A stretch of 9,985 nucleotides of DNA from Candidatus Omnitrophota bacterium (GCA_016782495.1 JADHYL010000018.1:1-9985); one strand, 5' to 3'. Shown: positions 1 to 8,244, counted from the stretch's first letter. The notes: a model not told the origin generated them from the letters alone. Numbers and translations: made by a program.

Positions 1-1
1 T

Positions 2-34
2 TTTGTTAAGAGCTTAGCCCGGGCAATTCATTAA
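2..34 (+). CDS. possible C-terminal tail of an upstream gene (partial)
   Basis: Frame 2 is open from the window edge to a TAA at 32-34 and reads FVKSLARAIH. The other two forward frames meet stops at 7-9 and 15-17. The TAA lies one base before the next ATG, the same tight spacing seen between other genes here, so this may be the end of the preceding gene. Ten residues are too few to name a product, and chance could produce a frame this short. Confidence 0.35.
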   Translation, partial: FVKSLARAIH

Positions 35-35
35 A

Positions 36-1058
36 ATGAAAAAAGACGTATACGCCATATTACTTGCCGGAGGGAAAGGTAGCAGGCTCTGGCCTCTCTC
101 CACGGGAAACTATTCGAAATCCTTTGTGCGCATAGCCAGTAAAAAGCCTCTCATTACCGAGACCATCGAGAGGTTAAAGGGGATAATAGGCAAGAAGAAC
201 ATAATTATAGTAGTCGATAAAAGACAGGCAAGGCTTATAAGAAAATTCGCAGGAGGCATTCCGAAAAGAAATATTATCGTCGAGCCTTTCGGTAGGAGCA
301 CGGCAAGCGCTGTCGGCCTGGCGGCAATAAATCTTGGCCCCAAAAGCGTAATGGCGATTTTACCCACGGATGCTTTGATAAAAGACCCGCGCGCCTTTAC
401 AAAAACGATAAAAAGCGCTGTTAGCTTCGCGCGCAAGAACGCAGCACTTCTTTGCGTGGGAATAAAACCAAGAAGCGCTTCATCGGCGTACGGCTACATC
501 AAGGTAAAATCGCGCCCGAAGGGTAATATTTATTCCGTAGATAAATTTATAGAAAAGCCGTCTGTGAAAAAAGCCGCCGGGCTTATAAAAAACAAAAACT
601 GCCTTTGGAACGCGGGGATGTTTGTTTTTAAAGCAGAAGATATTCTGGAAGCAATGCGAAAACACGCGCCATCCTTATACCGTCGGCTGCAACGCATAAA
701 AATGAGAAATTGTAGTAAACAAGCTGCGTATGCGAAAATGAAAAATGTTTCAATAGATTATCAGGTTATCGAAAAGGCAAAGAATCTTTATTGCGTAAAA
801 GGAAATTTTTCCTGGAGCGATTTAGGCAGCTGGAATAGCCTGGAAGCGCTTGGCTTAAAGCCGGACAAAAATAAGAATATCTCTTTCGGCAAAACAACTT
901 TGATAAATACCTACAATTCGATTGTGTATAATACGGAAAAAGAAAATCTCGGCGTGGTAGGGCTTCGCGGCATGATAGTAGCGCGCACCAAAAACGGCAC
1001 GCTCATCTGCGACAAGAAAGACGCCGAAAAAGTTAAGAAATTGACAGGTAAATTATAA
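36..1058 (+). CDS. manC: mannose-1-phosphate guanylyltransferase (GDP-mannose pyrophosphorylase)
   Basis: This cytoplasmic sugar nucleotidyltransferase (340 residues) is predicted to make GDP-mannose from mannose-1-phosphate and GTP, feeding glycan or surface-polysaccharide synthesis. Visible motifs: the nucleotide-binding LAGGKGSRLWPLS at residues 10-22, VEPFGR at 82-87, LPTD at 109-112, YGYI at 152-155, FIEKP at 171-175, WNAGMF at 191-196, SIDYQVIEK at 239-247 and FSWSDLGSW at 258-266. The length fits the single-domain form, without the C-terminal isomerase domain of the roughly 480-residue bifunctional ManC/AlgA proteins. Some signature residues differ from the usual family pattern: SKS (27-29) where PKQ is common, RST (87-89) for RNT, and DA (112-113) for DH. 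The fold and family are clear, but exact substrate choice is less certain. The start has no Shine-Dalgarno sequence. ruvX follows after 3 bases. Confidence 0.85.
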   Translation: MKKDVYAILLAGGKGSRLWPLSTGNYSKSFVRIASKKPLITETIERLKGIIGKKNIIIVVDKRQARLIRKFAGGIPKRNIIVEPFGRSTASAVGLAAINLGPKSVMAILPTDALIKDPRAFTKTIKSAVSFARKNAALLCVGIKPRSASSAYGYIKVKSRPKGNIYSVDKFIEKPSVKKAAGLIKNKNCLWNAGMFVFKAEDILEAMRKHAPSLYRRLQRIKMRNCSKQAAYAKMKNVSIDYQVIEKAKNLYCVKGNFSWSDLGSWNSLEALGLKPDKNKNISFGKTTLINTYNSIVYNTEKENLGVVGLRGMIVARTKNGTLICDKKDAEKVKKLTGKL

Positions 1059-1061
1059 TAA

Positions 1062-1475
1062 ATGAGAATATTAGGCCTCGACATTGGCTCAAAAAGGATA
1101 GGCGTGGCGCTAAGCGATCCGCTCGGCATTACTGCACAGGGGCTTTTCACGATTGAAAGAGCCGGTGACGACGAGCTCTACCGGCGCCTCGAGGATATAG
1201 TAAAGGAAAAGGAAGTAAAAGAAATCGTAGTAGGGCTTCCCTTGAACATGAACGGCTCCTCCGGCCCGCAGGCCGAAGCGGCAGCAACTTTCGCGGATAC
1301 CCTGAAAGAAAAACTTAATGTGCCGGTAAAAATGTGGGACGAGCGATTAAGCACGATGGAAGTGGAGCGCATCATGATCGCCGGCGGCGCCTCGAGAAGT
1401 AAAAGAAAAAAGAAAATCGACAAACTCGCAGCTCAAGTCGTGCTGCAAAGTTATTTAAACGCACAGAAGGGCTAA
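1062..1475 (+). CDS. ruvX: RuvX/YqgF family Holliday junction resolvase-like nuclease
   Basis: This is a 137-residue RNase H-fold protein of the YqgF/RuvX family, linked in other bacteria to Holliday junction resolution and to 5' processing of pre-16S rRNA. The N-terminal strand LGLDIGSKRIGVALSD (residues 4-19) carries the first catalytic Asp, D7. VVGLPLNMNGSSGPQA (56-71) is the family's glycine/asparagine loop, DERLST (93-98) carries the second acidic site, and KIDKLAAQVVLQSYL (118-132) carries the third, D120. All acidic positions are present and the length is typical, so the protein should be active. The start lies 3 bases after the guanylyltransferase stop. No ribosome binding site is evident, so translation probably depends on the upstream gene. 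Confidence 0.95.
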   Translation: MRILGLDIGSKRIGVALSDPLGITAQGLFTIERAGDDELYRRLEDIVKEKEVKEIVVGLPLNMNGSSGPQAEAAATFADTLKEKLNVPVKMWDERLSTMEVERIMIAGGASRSKRKKKIDKLAAQVVLQSYLNAQKG

Positions 1476-1481
1476 TAAACT

Positions 1482-2750
1482 ATGTATAAAAGCGTTACAT
1501 TGAAGAACGGGTTAAAAATAATCACCTCACACATGCCGCACATGGAATCGGTTTCAATCGGCGTATGGATCGGCACCGGCGGCCGGTATGAAGGAAAGCG
1601 CGTATCAGGCATGAGCCACTTAATAGAGCACATGCTTTTTAAGGGCACGACTTCAAGGACAGCCAGCATGCTGAAAGAGGCCATAGAAGGCGTCGGAGGC
1701 AGCTTTAACGGCTTTACCTCGGAGGAATTAACATGTTATCTCGTAAAACTACCGTCTCACTACATGAAGCTAGGTCTGGAGGTATTAAGCGACATGGTGC
1801 TCTACCCAAAGCTTGATTCCGCAGAGCTTGAAAAAGAAAAATACGTCATTTGCGAAGAAATAAAGATGTACCAGGACCAGCCGGCTCACCATGTTTTCGA
1901 TATTTTGTCCGAAGCGATGTGGCCGAATCACGCCCTTGGCCGCCCCATAGTCGGATACATCAATACCGTAAAAAGTTTTAAAAGAAGCGATCTTATTGAT
2001 TACATGAATCAGTATTACCAGCCGGCAAACATGTCTATCGTGGTTTCAGGCAAGTTAAACAGGAAAAAATGTCAAACGCTCGTAAAAAATATATTTTCCA
2101 TGCCGTCTAAAAAAAGGAGTTTCCCGTTTGAACTGGCCAGAAAAAGCCACAAAGCCTCGCAGATAAAGATCTTTCATAAAAGCACCAAGCAAACGCACCT
2201 TGTTTTAGGATTTCACAGTTTCAACCGAACGCATAAACTAAAATACGCCTTAGCGCTTCTAAACGTAATCTTAGGCGGCAACATGTCCTCGCGGCTTTTC
2301 GAAAGGCTAAGAGAAAAAAAGGCCCTGTGTTACGACGTTTCCTCGGGTGTAAGGCGTTATAAAGAAACCGGGGCCGTCATCATACACGCCGGCGTAGATA
2401 ACAACAAGCTCCTGGAAGCGACCAAGGAAATCATTCGCGAGCTTCTGGATATAAAAAGAAATTTTGTTACAGACGACGAATTATTCCGCGCGAAAGAATA
2501 CGCAAGGGGCCAGCTTCTTTTGGGCCTTGAGGATACGGGTTCGCGAATGTTATGGCTGGGTGATGCGGTAATGTCCGAAGGCAAGGCATTGACAGTCCGG
2601 GAAATAGCCAAACATATAGAAAAAGTAAGCGTCCAGGATATAAAAAAGACGGCAAACATCATTTTTGGTAATAAAAACTTGAGTTTCGCTACTATCGGCC
2701 CCGCGCAAGAAAACGTTAAACTGAAACTTGAGAAGGTGCTTAAGGTATGA
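1482..2750 (+). CDS. M16 family zinc metallopeptidase (processing-peptidase-like)
   Basis: This is a 422-residue peptidase of the pitrilysin/mitochondrial processing peptidase family, with the usual two half-barrel domains. The inverted zinc motif HLIEH is at residues 46-50, and the distal zinc ligand is probably E126 in VICEEIKM. The second domain holds the conserved NMSSRLFERLREKKALCYD (267-285), whose R277 and Y284 match the Arg-Tyr pair that completes the active site in M16 enzymes. There is no signal peptide or membrane segment, so it should be cytosolic, like the short single-chain bacterial members (B. subtilis YmxG type). M16 enzymes of this kind degrade or trim peptides inside a closed chamber; the substrate is not known here. 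The gene ends in ATGA, its stop overlapping the start of the M50 protease, which points to translational coupling. A weak AAGGG lies at 1467-1471 before the start. Confidence 0.95.
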   Translation: MYKSVTLKNGLKIITSHMPHMESVSIGVWIGTGGRYEGKRVSGMSHLIEHMLFKGTTSRTASMLKEAIEGVGGSFNGFTSEELTCYLVKLPSHYMKLGLEVLSDMVLYPKLDSAELEKEKYVICEEIKMYQDQPAHHVFDILSEAMWPNHALGRPIVGYINTVKSFKRSDLIDYMNQYYQPANMSIVVSGKLNRKKCQTLVKNIFSMPSKKRSFPFELARKSHKASQIKIFHKSTKQTHLVLGFHSFNRTHKLKYALALLNVILGGNMSSRLFERLREKKALCYDVSSGVRRYKETGAVIIHAGVDNNKLLEATKEIIRELLDIKRNFVTDDELFRAKEYARGQLLLGLEDTGSRMLWLGDAVMSEGKALTVREIAKHIEKVSVQDIKKTANIIFGNKNLSFATIGPAQENVKLKLEKVLKV

Positions 2751-3799
2751 GGGGCGCGATAAAATTATTTAAAATTGCGGGCATATCGATCAACATCCAC
2801 GTGACGTTTCTGTTGCTCCTCCTTCTTTTTATGACGATGGGCTTTAAATGGCTTTTTCTTATCGTGGCCGTTTTCTTTTTTGTTACACTGCATGAGCTTT
2901 CGCATAGCTTAGTCGCGCGAAAATTCGGAATACAGGTTAAGGAAATCACGCTCCTTCCGATAGGCGGCGTTGCCTCCATGACAAAAATGCCGGACAAACC
3001 CTATCAGGAATTTTTAATATCGCTTGCAGGGCCCGCGCTAAATATAGCTATCGTCGTAATATTTTTCCTACCCTTATACGCGCTATTGGGGAGGCAAGTT
3101 TTGCTTCATCCGCTTTCAATGAAAAGCTTTCCGCACGTAATCGCGCACATTTACTGGATTAATCTGATACTTGCGGCATTCAATCTGATCCCGGCATTTC
3201 CCATGGACGGCGGAAGGCTTTTGCGCGCGCTCCTCGCGCAAAAAATGGGTTATCAAAAAGCCACCAGGATCGCTGTTAATTTCGGGCATATATTCGCGCT
3301 TATTTTCGGGTATGTAGGGCTCATTCACGGGCACATTATACTTATTGTCATAGCCGTTTTCATTTACATGGCCGCCTCGTCCGAGGAACTGCAGGTCGAT
3401 ATAAGGGAAACGCTAAAAAGATTCAGCATAAAAGACATAATATCGCATCAGTTTCTTACATTAGGCAAGGATGCTACGCTGGCAAAAGTCCTGGAGCTTA
3501 TGTTTCACTCGCACCAGGAGGATTTTGCGATCACAGAAGACGGCCGCATGATAGGGTTCGTTACGCGCCACGATATTGTAAAAGGCATACACCAGCACGG
3601 TACATCGGCCGAGATCTCCAATATCATGCGAAAGGACATTCCCGTTTTGCGTGAATCGGATTCTCTCGATAAAGCGCAGAACATAATGCAGGAAAACGAT
3701 ATAAAAGCGCTCCCGGTTACGAAGGGCGGCAATATAATCGGAATAGTTACGATTGAAGACGTCACAAGAGTATATTCAATGATGGCGCAAAGGAAATAA
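2747..3799 (+). CDS. M50 site-2-type intramembrane metalloprotease with two CBS domains
   Basis: This is a 350-residue membrane-embedded zinc protease. The zinc motif HELSH is at residues 49-53 and the third ligand lies in the motif NLIPAFPMDGG (146-156), with D154. Hydrophobic segments lie at about 18-31, 35-56, 89-112, 130-150 and across 179-212. After these come two cytosolic CBS domains, at about 227-280 and 293-345, which in this subfamily are thought to sense adenine nucleotides. It lacks the PDZ domain of RseP and belongs to the compact CBS-bearing group that includes archaeal S2P and mycobacterial Rip-like proteins. Site-2 proteases cut transmembrane helices, for example of anti-sigma factors or left-over signal peptides; no anti-sigma gene is visible here. 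The start overlaps the M16 stop by 4 bases and is preceded by AAGGTG at 2733-2738. Confidence 0.95.
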   Translation: MRGAIKLFKIAGISINIHVTFLLLLLLFMTMGFKWLFLIVAVFFFVTLHELSHSLVARKFGIQVKEITLLPIGGVASMTKMPDKPYQEFLISLAGPALNIAIVVIFFLPLYALLGRQVLLHPLSMKSFPHVIAHIYWINLILAAFNLIPAFPMDGGRLLRALLAQKMGYQKATRIAVNFGHIFALIFGYVGLIHGHIILIVIAVFIYMAASSEELQVDIRETLKRFSIKDIISHQFLTLGKDATLAKVLELMFHSHQEDFAITEDGRMIGFVTRHDIVKGIHQHGTSAEISNIMRKDIPVLRESDSLDKAQNIMQENDIKALPVTKGGNIIGIVTIEDVTRVYSMMAQRK

Positions 3800-3803
3800 G
3801 CAT

Positions 3804-3811
3804 AAGGAGGT
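3804..3811 (+). promoter_or_regulatory. full-length Shine-Dalgarno sequence of the phosphohexomutase gene
   Basis: AAGGAGGT is a complete anti-16S match and the strongest ribosome binding site in the window. It sits in the largest intergenic gap (23 bases), 11 bases before the ATG at 3823. That spacing is slightly long. A TAG at 3811-3813 in the same frame excludes any earlier start. Confidence 0.8.
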
Positions 3812-3822
3812 AGCAGGGTAAA

Positions 3823-5268
3823 ATGGGTAGAATTAAATTCGGAACAGACGGATGGCGCGCAGTTATAAGCGAGGACTTTACTTATGAGAACGTCGAAATC
3901 GTGGCGCAGGCAGTAGCGGATTACGTAAAAAAGCAAAAAGTAAAAACAAAAAATCGAAAATCGGAACTTTACGGCAAAAAATATGCGCTGGTAGTAGGGT
4001 ATGACACGCGCTTTTTGTCCGAGAAATATGCAGAACTTGTCTCGTGCGTATTTGCGGCAAACGGGATAAAAACGATTCTTGGCAACACGGCTTCGCCTAC
4101 ACCGTCAGTGAGCCATGCCATAAGGCGCAAGAATTTTATCGGCGGCATAATGATCACCGCAAGCCACAACCCGTCCCGCTATAACGGCATAAAGTACAAA
4201 GGATATTTCGGCGGTTCTGCGGGTAAAAAAGTAACCGACGCAATCGAATCGCGACTGTATAAATCAAAGGTGCAATTTATCGATAGAGCGATTGCGATAA
4301 AGAAAGGCCTGATAAAGGTAGAAGATATTGTTTCGCCGCACCTTAAGGGCGTGGAAAAATACGCAGATATGACGCTTCTATCAAAAGCGGGCCTTAAGAT
4401 ACTTGTAGACAGCATGAACGGAACGGGGGCAAGATACATCGAATGGCTGCTAAGGAATACAAACAATAAAATCATCACCATTAACGGCGAAAGGGACGCT
4501 TTATTCGGCGGAAGGCCGCCCGAGCCGAATGAACAGCACATGGCAAGTACGGCCAAGATCCTGAAGAAGGGCCACTTTGACCTCGCATTGGTTACGGACG
4601 GCGACGCTGACAGGTTGGGTGTAGTTTCACCGAACGGTAAGATTTTAAGCGGGCACAAAGTCATGACTCTTCTTTTACTTCATCTTTTGGAGGGCAGGAA
4701 TGAAACCGGAGGCGTTGTCCAGACTATTTGCGGGACAGGCCTCATAGATAAAATAGCCGGAAATTACGGCTTAAAAACTTATGAAACGGCCGTCGGCTTT
4801 AAATACATAGCCGAGATCTATAATAAAGAGGACATATTAGTAGGCGGCGAGGAAACAGGCGGCGTCGCGTTTAAAGGCTGGATGCCTGAGAGGGATAGCC
4901 TGCTTTCCGGGTTACTTATTTTAGAGATGATCGCCCATCGCAAGAAGAGCTTGAAGAAGATATTAGATGATGTGAATAAAACATACGGTGTATACGTATA
5001 TAAGCGCTTTGACGTGCGTTACTCAGTTGATAAAAAGAAAAAACTTTTGTCGATATTACACAAAAAACCGTTTAAAAAAGTGCTTGGTAAAGGAATAGTA
5101 AGCGTGAAGAGTTTCGACGGTGTTAAGTTCATACGTTCCGACGGCAGCTGGGTTATGCTCCGGCCGTCCGGCACCGAGCCGAAACTGCGTGTATATTCGG
5201 AAGGACATAGCGAAAAAGAAGCGATTGCGCTTTTGGAATTCGGCAAACGCTTCGCGCTAAGTATATAA
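3823..5268 (+). CDS. phosphoglucomutase/phosphomannomutase family phosphohexomutase
   Basis: This 481-residue enzyme of the alpha-D-phosphohexomutase superfamily moves a phosphate between C6 and C1 of a hexose phosphate through a phosphoserine. All four functional sites are visible: GTDGWR at residues 7-12; TASHNP with catalytic S114; the metal-binding loop DGDADR at 259-264; the sugar-recognition loop GEETGG at 342-347; and the phosphate-binding RPSGTEPKLR at 447-456. The sugar loop is nearer to the GEESxG form of phosphoglucomutases than to GEMSGH of phosphomannomutase/AlgC or GlmM, so glucose-phosphate or dual specificity is likely. If it accepts mannose-6-phosphate, it would supply the guanylyltransferase encoded about 2.8 kb upstream. 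The length is normal and nothing is broken. It has its own strong ribosome binding site. The histidine phosphatase gene follows after 8 bases. Confidence 0.92.
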   Translation: MGRIKFGTDGWRAVISEDFTYENVEIVAQAVADYVKKQKVKTKNRKSELYGKKYALVVGYDTRFLSEKYAELVSCVFAANGIKTILGNTASPTPSVSHAIRRKNFIGGIMITASHNPSRYNGIKYKGYFGGSAGKKVTDAIESRLYKSKVQFIDRAIAIKKGLIKVEDIVSPHLKGVEKYADMTLLSKAGLKILVDSMNGTGARYIEWLLRNTNNKIITINGERDALFGGRPPEPNEQHMASTAKILKKGHFDLALVTDGDADRLGVVSPNGKILSGHKVMTLLLLHLLEGRNETGGVVQTICGTGLIDKIAGNYGLKTYETAVGFKYIAEIYNKEDILVGGEETGGVAFKGWMPERDSLLSGLLILEMIAHRKKSLKKILDDVNKTYGVYVYKRFDVRYSVDKKKKLLSILHKKPFKKVLGKGIVSVKSFDGVKFIRSDGSWVMLRPSGTEPKLRVYSEGHSEKEAIALLEFGKRFALSI

Positions 5269-5276
5269 AAATAACT

Positions 5277-5831
5277 ATGGCGAAACTTATACTTGTCAGG
5301 CACGGACAGACGAATTGGAGCAAAGAAAAACGCATCCAGGGCGCGCTTGATATCCCCTTAAACGAAGAGGGTAAGAAAGAGGCTCAAGAATTATCCGAAG
5401 AGCTTGCGAAATTCAAAATCGGCGCCCTTTATTCAAGCCCCGCCGCCTGCAGTTTATCTACGGCCGACGAAATAGCAGCACCCCATAAGCTGAAAGTTAA
5501 AAAGGCGCGTGAATTCTCGGAGCTAGGCCACGGCGTCTGGCAGGGCCTTCTTTTAAAGGACGTAAAGAAGCGTTATAAAAAACAATATAACAACTGGAAA
5601 ACATCGCCTACCTCGCTCTCGCCGCCGCAGGGCGAATCTGTCAAAGACGCCTGCGACAGGGCGATAAGTGCCGTGCATAAAATAACCGATAAACGGAAGG
5701 ATGAAAATATTTGTATCGTATCCCACGACATAATTCTTTCTATAATTAAATGTTATTGTAAAAACATGGACCTTGAGAAGATATGGGACTTTACCCCCGA
5801 AAAAGCCTGGTGGGAAGCGCTTGATTTTTAA
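5277..5831 (+). CDS. histidine phosphatase superfamily protein (phosphoglycerate mutase-like)
   Basis: This 184-residue cytosolic protein of the histidine phosphatase superfamily begins with [12 protein letters not shown]8 and H9 form the RHG motif, with H9 the phospho-accepting residue. [13 protein letters not shown] (20-32), the acid/base E82 in [15 protein letters not shown] and the second His, H150 in VSHD, are also present. The usual pattern SSPxxRAxxTA is altered: residues 53-63 read [11 protein letters not shown], with Cys58 (codon TGC, 5448-5450) where the phosphate-pocket Arg normally lies. Activity may be reduced or changed. The size and the lack of phosphoglycerate-mutase insertions fit small phosphatases of the PhoE/CobC type rather than glycolytic mutases; the substrate cannot be told. 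It has no Shine-Dalgarno sequence and lies 8 bases after the mutase and 2 bases before lepA, so it is probably co-translated with them. Confidence 0.9.
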   Translation: MAKLILVRHGQTNWSKEKRIQGALDIPLNEEGKKEAQELSEELAKFKIGALYSSPAACSLSTADEIAAPHKLKVKKAREFSELGHGVWQGLLLKDVKKRYKKQYNNWKTSPTSLSPPQGESVKDACDRAISAVHKITDKRKDENICIVSHDIILSIIKCYCKNMDLEKIWDFTPEKAWWEALDF

Positions 5832-5833
5832 AT

Positions 5834-7627
5834 ATGAGTAAAAGCTTAATCAGAAATTTTTCGATAATCGCCCACATAGACCACGGGAAGTCCACGCTCG
5901 CCGACAGGATAATCGAGTTTACCAATTCCATCTCCCAGAGGGAATTCCGCGACCAGCTTTTAGACGACATGGACCTCGAGCGGGAACGGGGAATAACCAT
6001 AAAAGCAAGCGCCATTAGAATCGATTACAAGGCCAAAGACGGCAAGACCTACTGTCTTAATTTAATAGATACGCCGGGCCACGTGGACTTTACGTATGAG
6101 GTTTCAAAGTCTATCGGCGCCTGCGAAGGGGCACTACTCTTGGTGGATGCCTCCCAGGGCGTGGAAGCGCAGACCGTTGCCAATCTATATCTGGCGCTGG
6201 AACACAATTTACATATTATCCCTGTTATAAATAAAATAGATTTGCAGAACGCCGATACCGAAAGGGTTAAAAGGCAGATAACGCATATCTTAGGCTTAAA
6301 AAAAGAAGAGATCATACTTGCCAGCGCGAAAGAAGGCATAGGCACCGAGAATGTTCTCGAGGCAATCGTAAAAAAGATCCCGCCGCCCGAAGGGGATCCT
6401 GCAAATCCATTGCAGGCGCTTATATTCGATTCCAGGTTTGATACCTATAAGGGCGCTGTTCTTTTCGTGAGAGTAGTAAACGGTGTCGTAAGAAAAGGCA
6501 TGTATGTAAAAACAATGAACACCGGCAAGATTTACGAGATAAAGGAAGCGGGCATATTCAAGCCGAAACCCACCGAAATCGACGAACTTGTCTGCGGCGA
6601 GGTAGGATACCTGGCGTGTAATATAAGAGACGCGAGCGAGGTTGTAATCGGGGACACGGTGACGGATAAGGAAAACCCTGCCGCCAGCGCCCTCCCCGGA
6701 TACAGGAAGGTAAACCCGATGGTGTATTGCGGGATATACCCGATCACCCCGAAAGATTTCCCCGTACTTAAAGACGCGATAGCGAAAATGAAGCTGTCTG
6801 ACGCTTCTTTTGTGTTCGAGCCTGAGTTTTCGACGGCTCTCGGAATGGGATTTCGATGCGGTTTCTTGGGGCTACTGCATATAGAAATCATACAGGAGCG
6901 CCTAGAAAGAGAGTATAACCTAAACCTTGTAATCACGACGCCTAGCATTGTCTATAAGATTTTGACGAAAAAAAATGAATTGATAAACGTGGATAACCCG
7001 ACTAAATTCCCGCCGCCTGAATCAATCGCCGGCGTCGAAGAGCCTTACGCTCAAGTTTTTATCATGCTCCCGAAAGACTCCATAGGCGACGTGATGAAAC
7101 TGGCCGAATCCAAGCGCGCCGTTTACAAAAGTACCGAGTTTCTCGATGAGGAAAGGGTGCGGCTTGTTTACGAGATGCCGATAGCCGAGGTTATCACAGA
7201 TTTTTACGACAAAATAAAATCACTTACGAAAGGGTACGGTTCCCTTGATTATGAAATGATAGATTACAGGCCCGCTGAAATAGTAAAGCTGGACATTCTT
7301 ATAAACGGCGACCCCATGGACGCGCTTTCATCTCTCGTGAACAAGGAGAAGGCCCATATGAAAGGAAGGGCCCTTGTCAAAAAGCTCAAAGAGACCATAC
7401 CCAAGCATCTTTTTAAAATTGCTATCCAGGCCGCCATCGGGAATAACGTAATAGCCAGGGAAGACGTGAGCTCTCTCGGTAAACACGTTACTAGCAAGTG
7501 TTACGGCGGCGACATAACGCGTAAAAGAAAACTCTGGGAAAAACAAAAGGCCGGTAAAAAACGCATGAAACAATTCGGTAAAGTACAGATTCCGCAGGAG
7601 GCGTTTTTCGCCGCGTTAAAAACTTAA
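5834..7627 (+). CDS. lepA: translation elongation factor 4 (LepA), ribosome-associated GTPase
   Basis: This is a 597-residue translational GTPase of typical LepA length. It binds the ribosome and has been linked to back-translocation, initiation and 30S biogenesis. GTP-binding motifs: AHIDHGKST at residues 13-21 (G1), RGIT at 52-55 (G2), DTPGH at 79-83 (G3) and NKID at 133-136 (G4). The EF-G-like domains follow, and the LepA-specific C-terminal domain is unmistakable: [20 protein letters not shown], then KKRMKQFG and IPQEAF, near the end. That domain contacts the A-site tRNA region. One small deviation is [14 protein letters not shown] where LRKDV is common. The gene sits directly before lepB, the same order as in the E. 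coli lepA-lepB operon. The start is 2 bases after the phosphatase stop and has no Shine-Dalgarno sequence. Confidence 0.99.
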   Translation: MSKSLIRNFSIIAHIDHGKSTLADRIIEFTNSISQREFRDQLLDDMDLERERGITIKASAIRIDYKAKDGKTYCLNLIDTPGHVDFTYEVSKSIGACEGALLLVDASQGVEAQTVANLYLALEHNLHIIPVINKIDLQNADTERVKRQITHILGLKKEEIILASAKEGIGTENVLEAIVKKIPPPEGDPANPLQALIFDSRFDTYKGAVLFVRVVNGVVRKGMYVKTMNTGKIYEIKEAGIFKPKPTEIDELVCGEVGYLACNIRDASEVVIGDTVTDKENPAASALPGYRKVNPMVYCGIYPITPKDFPVLKDAIAKMKLSDASFVFEPEFSTALGMGFRCGFLGLLHIEIIQERLEREYNLNLVITTPSIVYKILTKKNELINVDNPTKFPPPESIAGVEEPYAQVFIMLPKDSIGDVMKLAESKRAVYKSTEFLDEERVRLVYEMPIAEVITDFYDKIKSLTKGYGSLDYEMIDYRPAEIVKLDILINGDPMDALSSLVNKEKAHMKGRALVKKLKETIPKHLFKIAIQAAIGNNVIAREDVSSLGKHVTSKCYGGDITRKRKLWEKQKAGKKRMKQFGKVQIPQEAFFAALKT

Positions 7628-7631
7628 GAAA

Positions 7632-7636
7632 AGGAG
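7632..7636 (+). promoter_or_regulatory. Shine-Dalgarno sequence of lepB
   Basis: AGGAG, within AAAAGGAG, ends 4 bases before the ATG at 7641. It is the second strong ribosome binding site in the window and supports this start for signal peptidase I. Confidence 0.7.
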
Positions 7637-7640
7637 TAGC

Positions 7641-8228
7641 ATGGCATCAAAATACAAAAAGTGGCAATACTGGCGTGACGAGTGGGTGAAACCGGTTTTA
7701 TATGCCCTCATAATCGCGCTTATAATCAGGACTTTTATCGTGCAGCCTTTCAAAATACCGACATCATCCATGGTTCCGACTTTTAAGCCGGGTGACAGGA
7801 TATTTGTGACAAAATTTCTCTACGGGGCAAAAATTCCTTTTACCGACATAAGGCTTCCGAAAGTAAGGGAGCCTGAACGTGGAGATATTATAGTATTCAC
7901 TTCACCCATAGAGCCGAAAAAATTCCTGGTAAAAAGACTGATCGGAGAACCCGGCGACACCATCGAGATCAAGGGGCAGCATATATGGATAAACGGAAAG
8001 CCGCTCGAAGAGCCGCTCAGTATAAAGAGCATAACCTATTATAACAAGGGCGAATACGGCCGCGCAGAAAAACCCGTAAAGGTACCCGAAAGCTACTACT
8101 TTGCCCTGGGGGATAACAGTTTAAATTCGGTAGATTCGCGTTATTGGGGATTTGTCCCGTCAAAAAACATAGCGGGCAAGGTTTTCCTTATCCACTGGCC
8201 CATTCCGCGGATAAGGCTTGTTAAATAA
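7641..8228 (+). CDS. lepB: signal peptidase I
   Basis: This 195-residue membrane serine protease removes signal peptides from exported proteins at the outer face of the cytoplasmic membrane. One N-terminal membrane anchor lies at about residues 18-35. Box B, IPTSSMVPT (39-47), carries the nucleophile S43. The general base is K98 in FLVKRLIGEPGD. Box E, GDNSLNSVDSRYWG (157-170), carries D165, S166 and R167. The fragment RGDIIVF matches box C. Box B and box E differ only slightly from the common IPSGSM and GDNRxxSxDSR patterns. With a single anchor and a compact catalytic domain it resembles Gram-positive and many deep-branching bacterial type I peptidases rather than the larger two-anchor E. 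coli enzyme. The gene follows lepA after 13 bases. Confidence 0.97.
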   Translation: MASKYKKWQYWRDEWVKPVLYALIIALIIRTFIVQPFKIPTSSMVPTFKPGDRIFVTKFLYGAKIPFTDIRLPKVREPERGDIIVFTSPIEPKKFLVKRLIGEPGDTIEIKGQHIWINGKPLEEPLSIKSITYYNKGEYGRAEKPVKVPESYYFALGDNSLNSVDSRYWGFVPSKNIAGKVFLIHWPIPRIRLVK

Positions 8229-8244
8229 AAAGCAGGTAAACCAG

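Noticed and set aside
17..24. 8-base palindrome GCCCGGGC near the window start, a possible operator or hairpin.
   Set aside because: It is too short and isolated, has no T-run after it, and probably lies within the tail of an upstream coding sequence.
1041..1059. Perfect TTGACA (1041-1046) and perfect TATAAT (1054-1059) just before ruvX, resembling a sigma-70 promoter.
   Set aside because: The spacer is only 7 bases instead of about 17, and a transcript from this -10 box would begin inside ruvX after its ATG. It probably arises from the end of the upstream coding sequence.
2589..2620. TTGACA at 2589-2594 with TATAGA at 2615-2620 inside the M16 gene, a possible internal promoter.
   Set aside because: The spacer is 20 bases, the -10 match is imperfect, and it lies within conserved coding sequence with no gene start close downstream.
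6532..6948. Open frame of 138 codons on the - strand inside lepA, and similar antisense frames across the window.
   Set aside because: They lie opposite strongly conserved genes, have no recognisable motifs or ribosome binding sites, and are explained by the codon bias of the + strand genes.
8218..8244. TTG start at 8218 for pgsA, overlapping the end of lepB.
   Set aside because: It would add nine polar residues not typical of the family. The ATG at 8245 has a fitting N-terminus and an AGG at a suitable distance.
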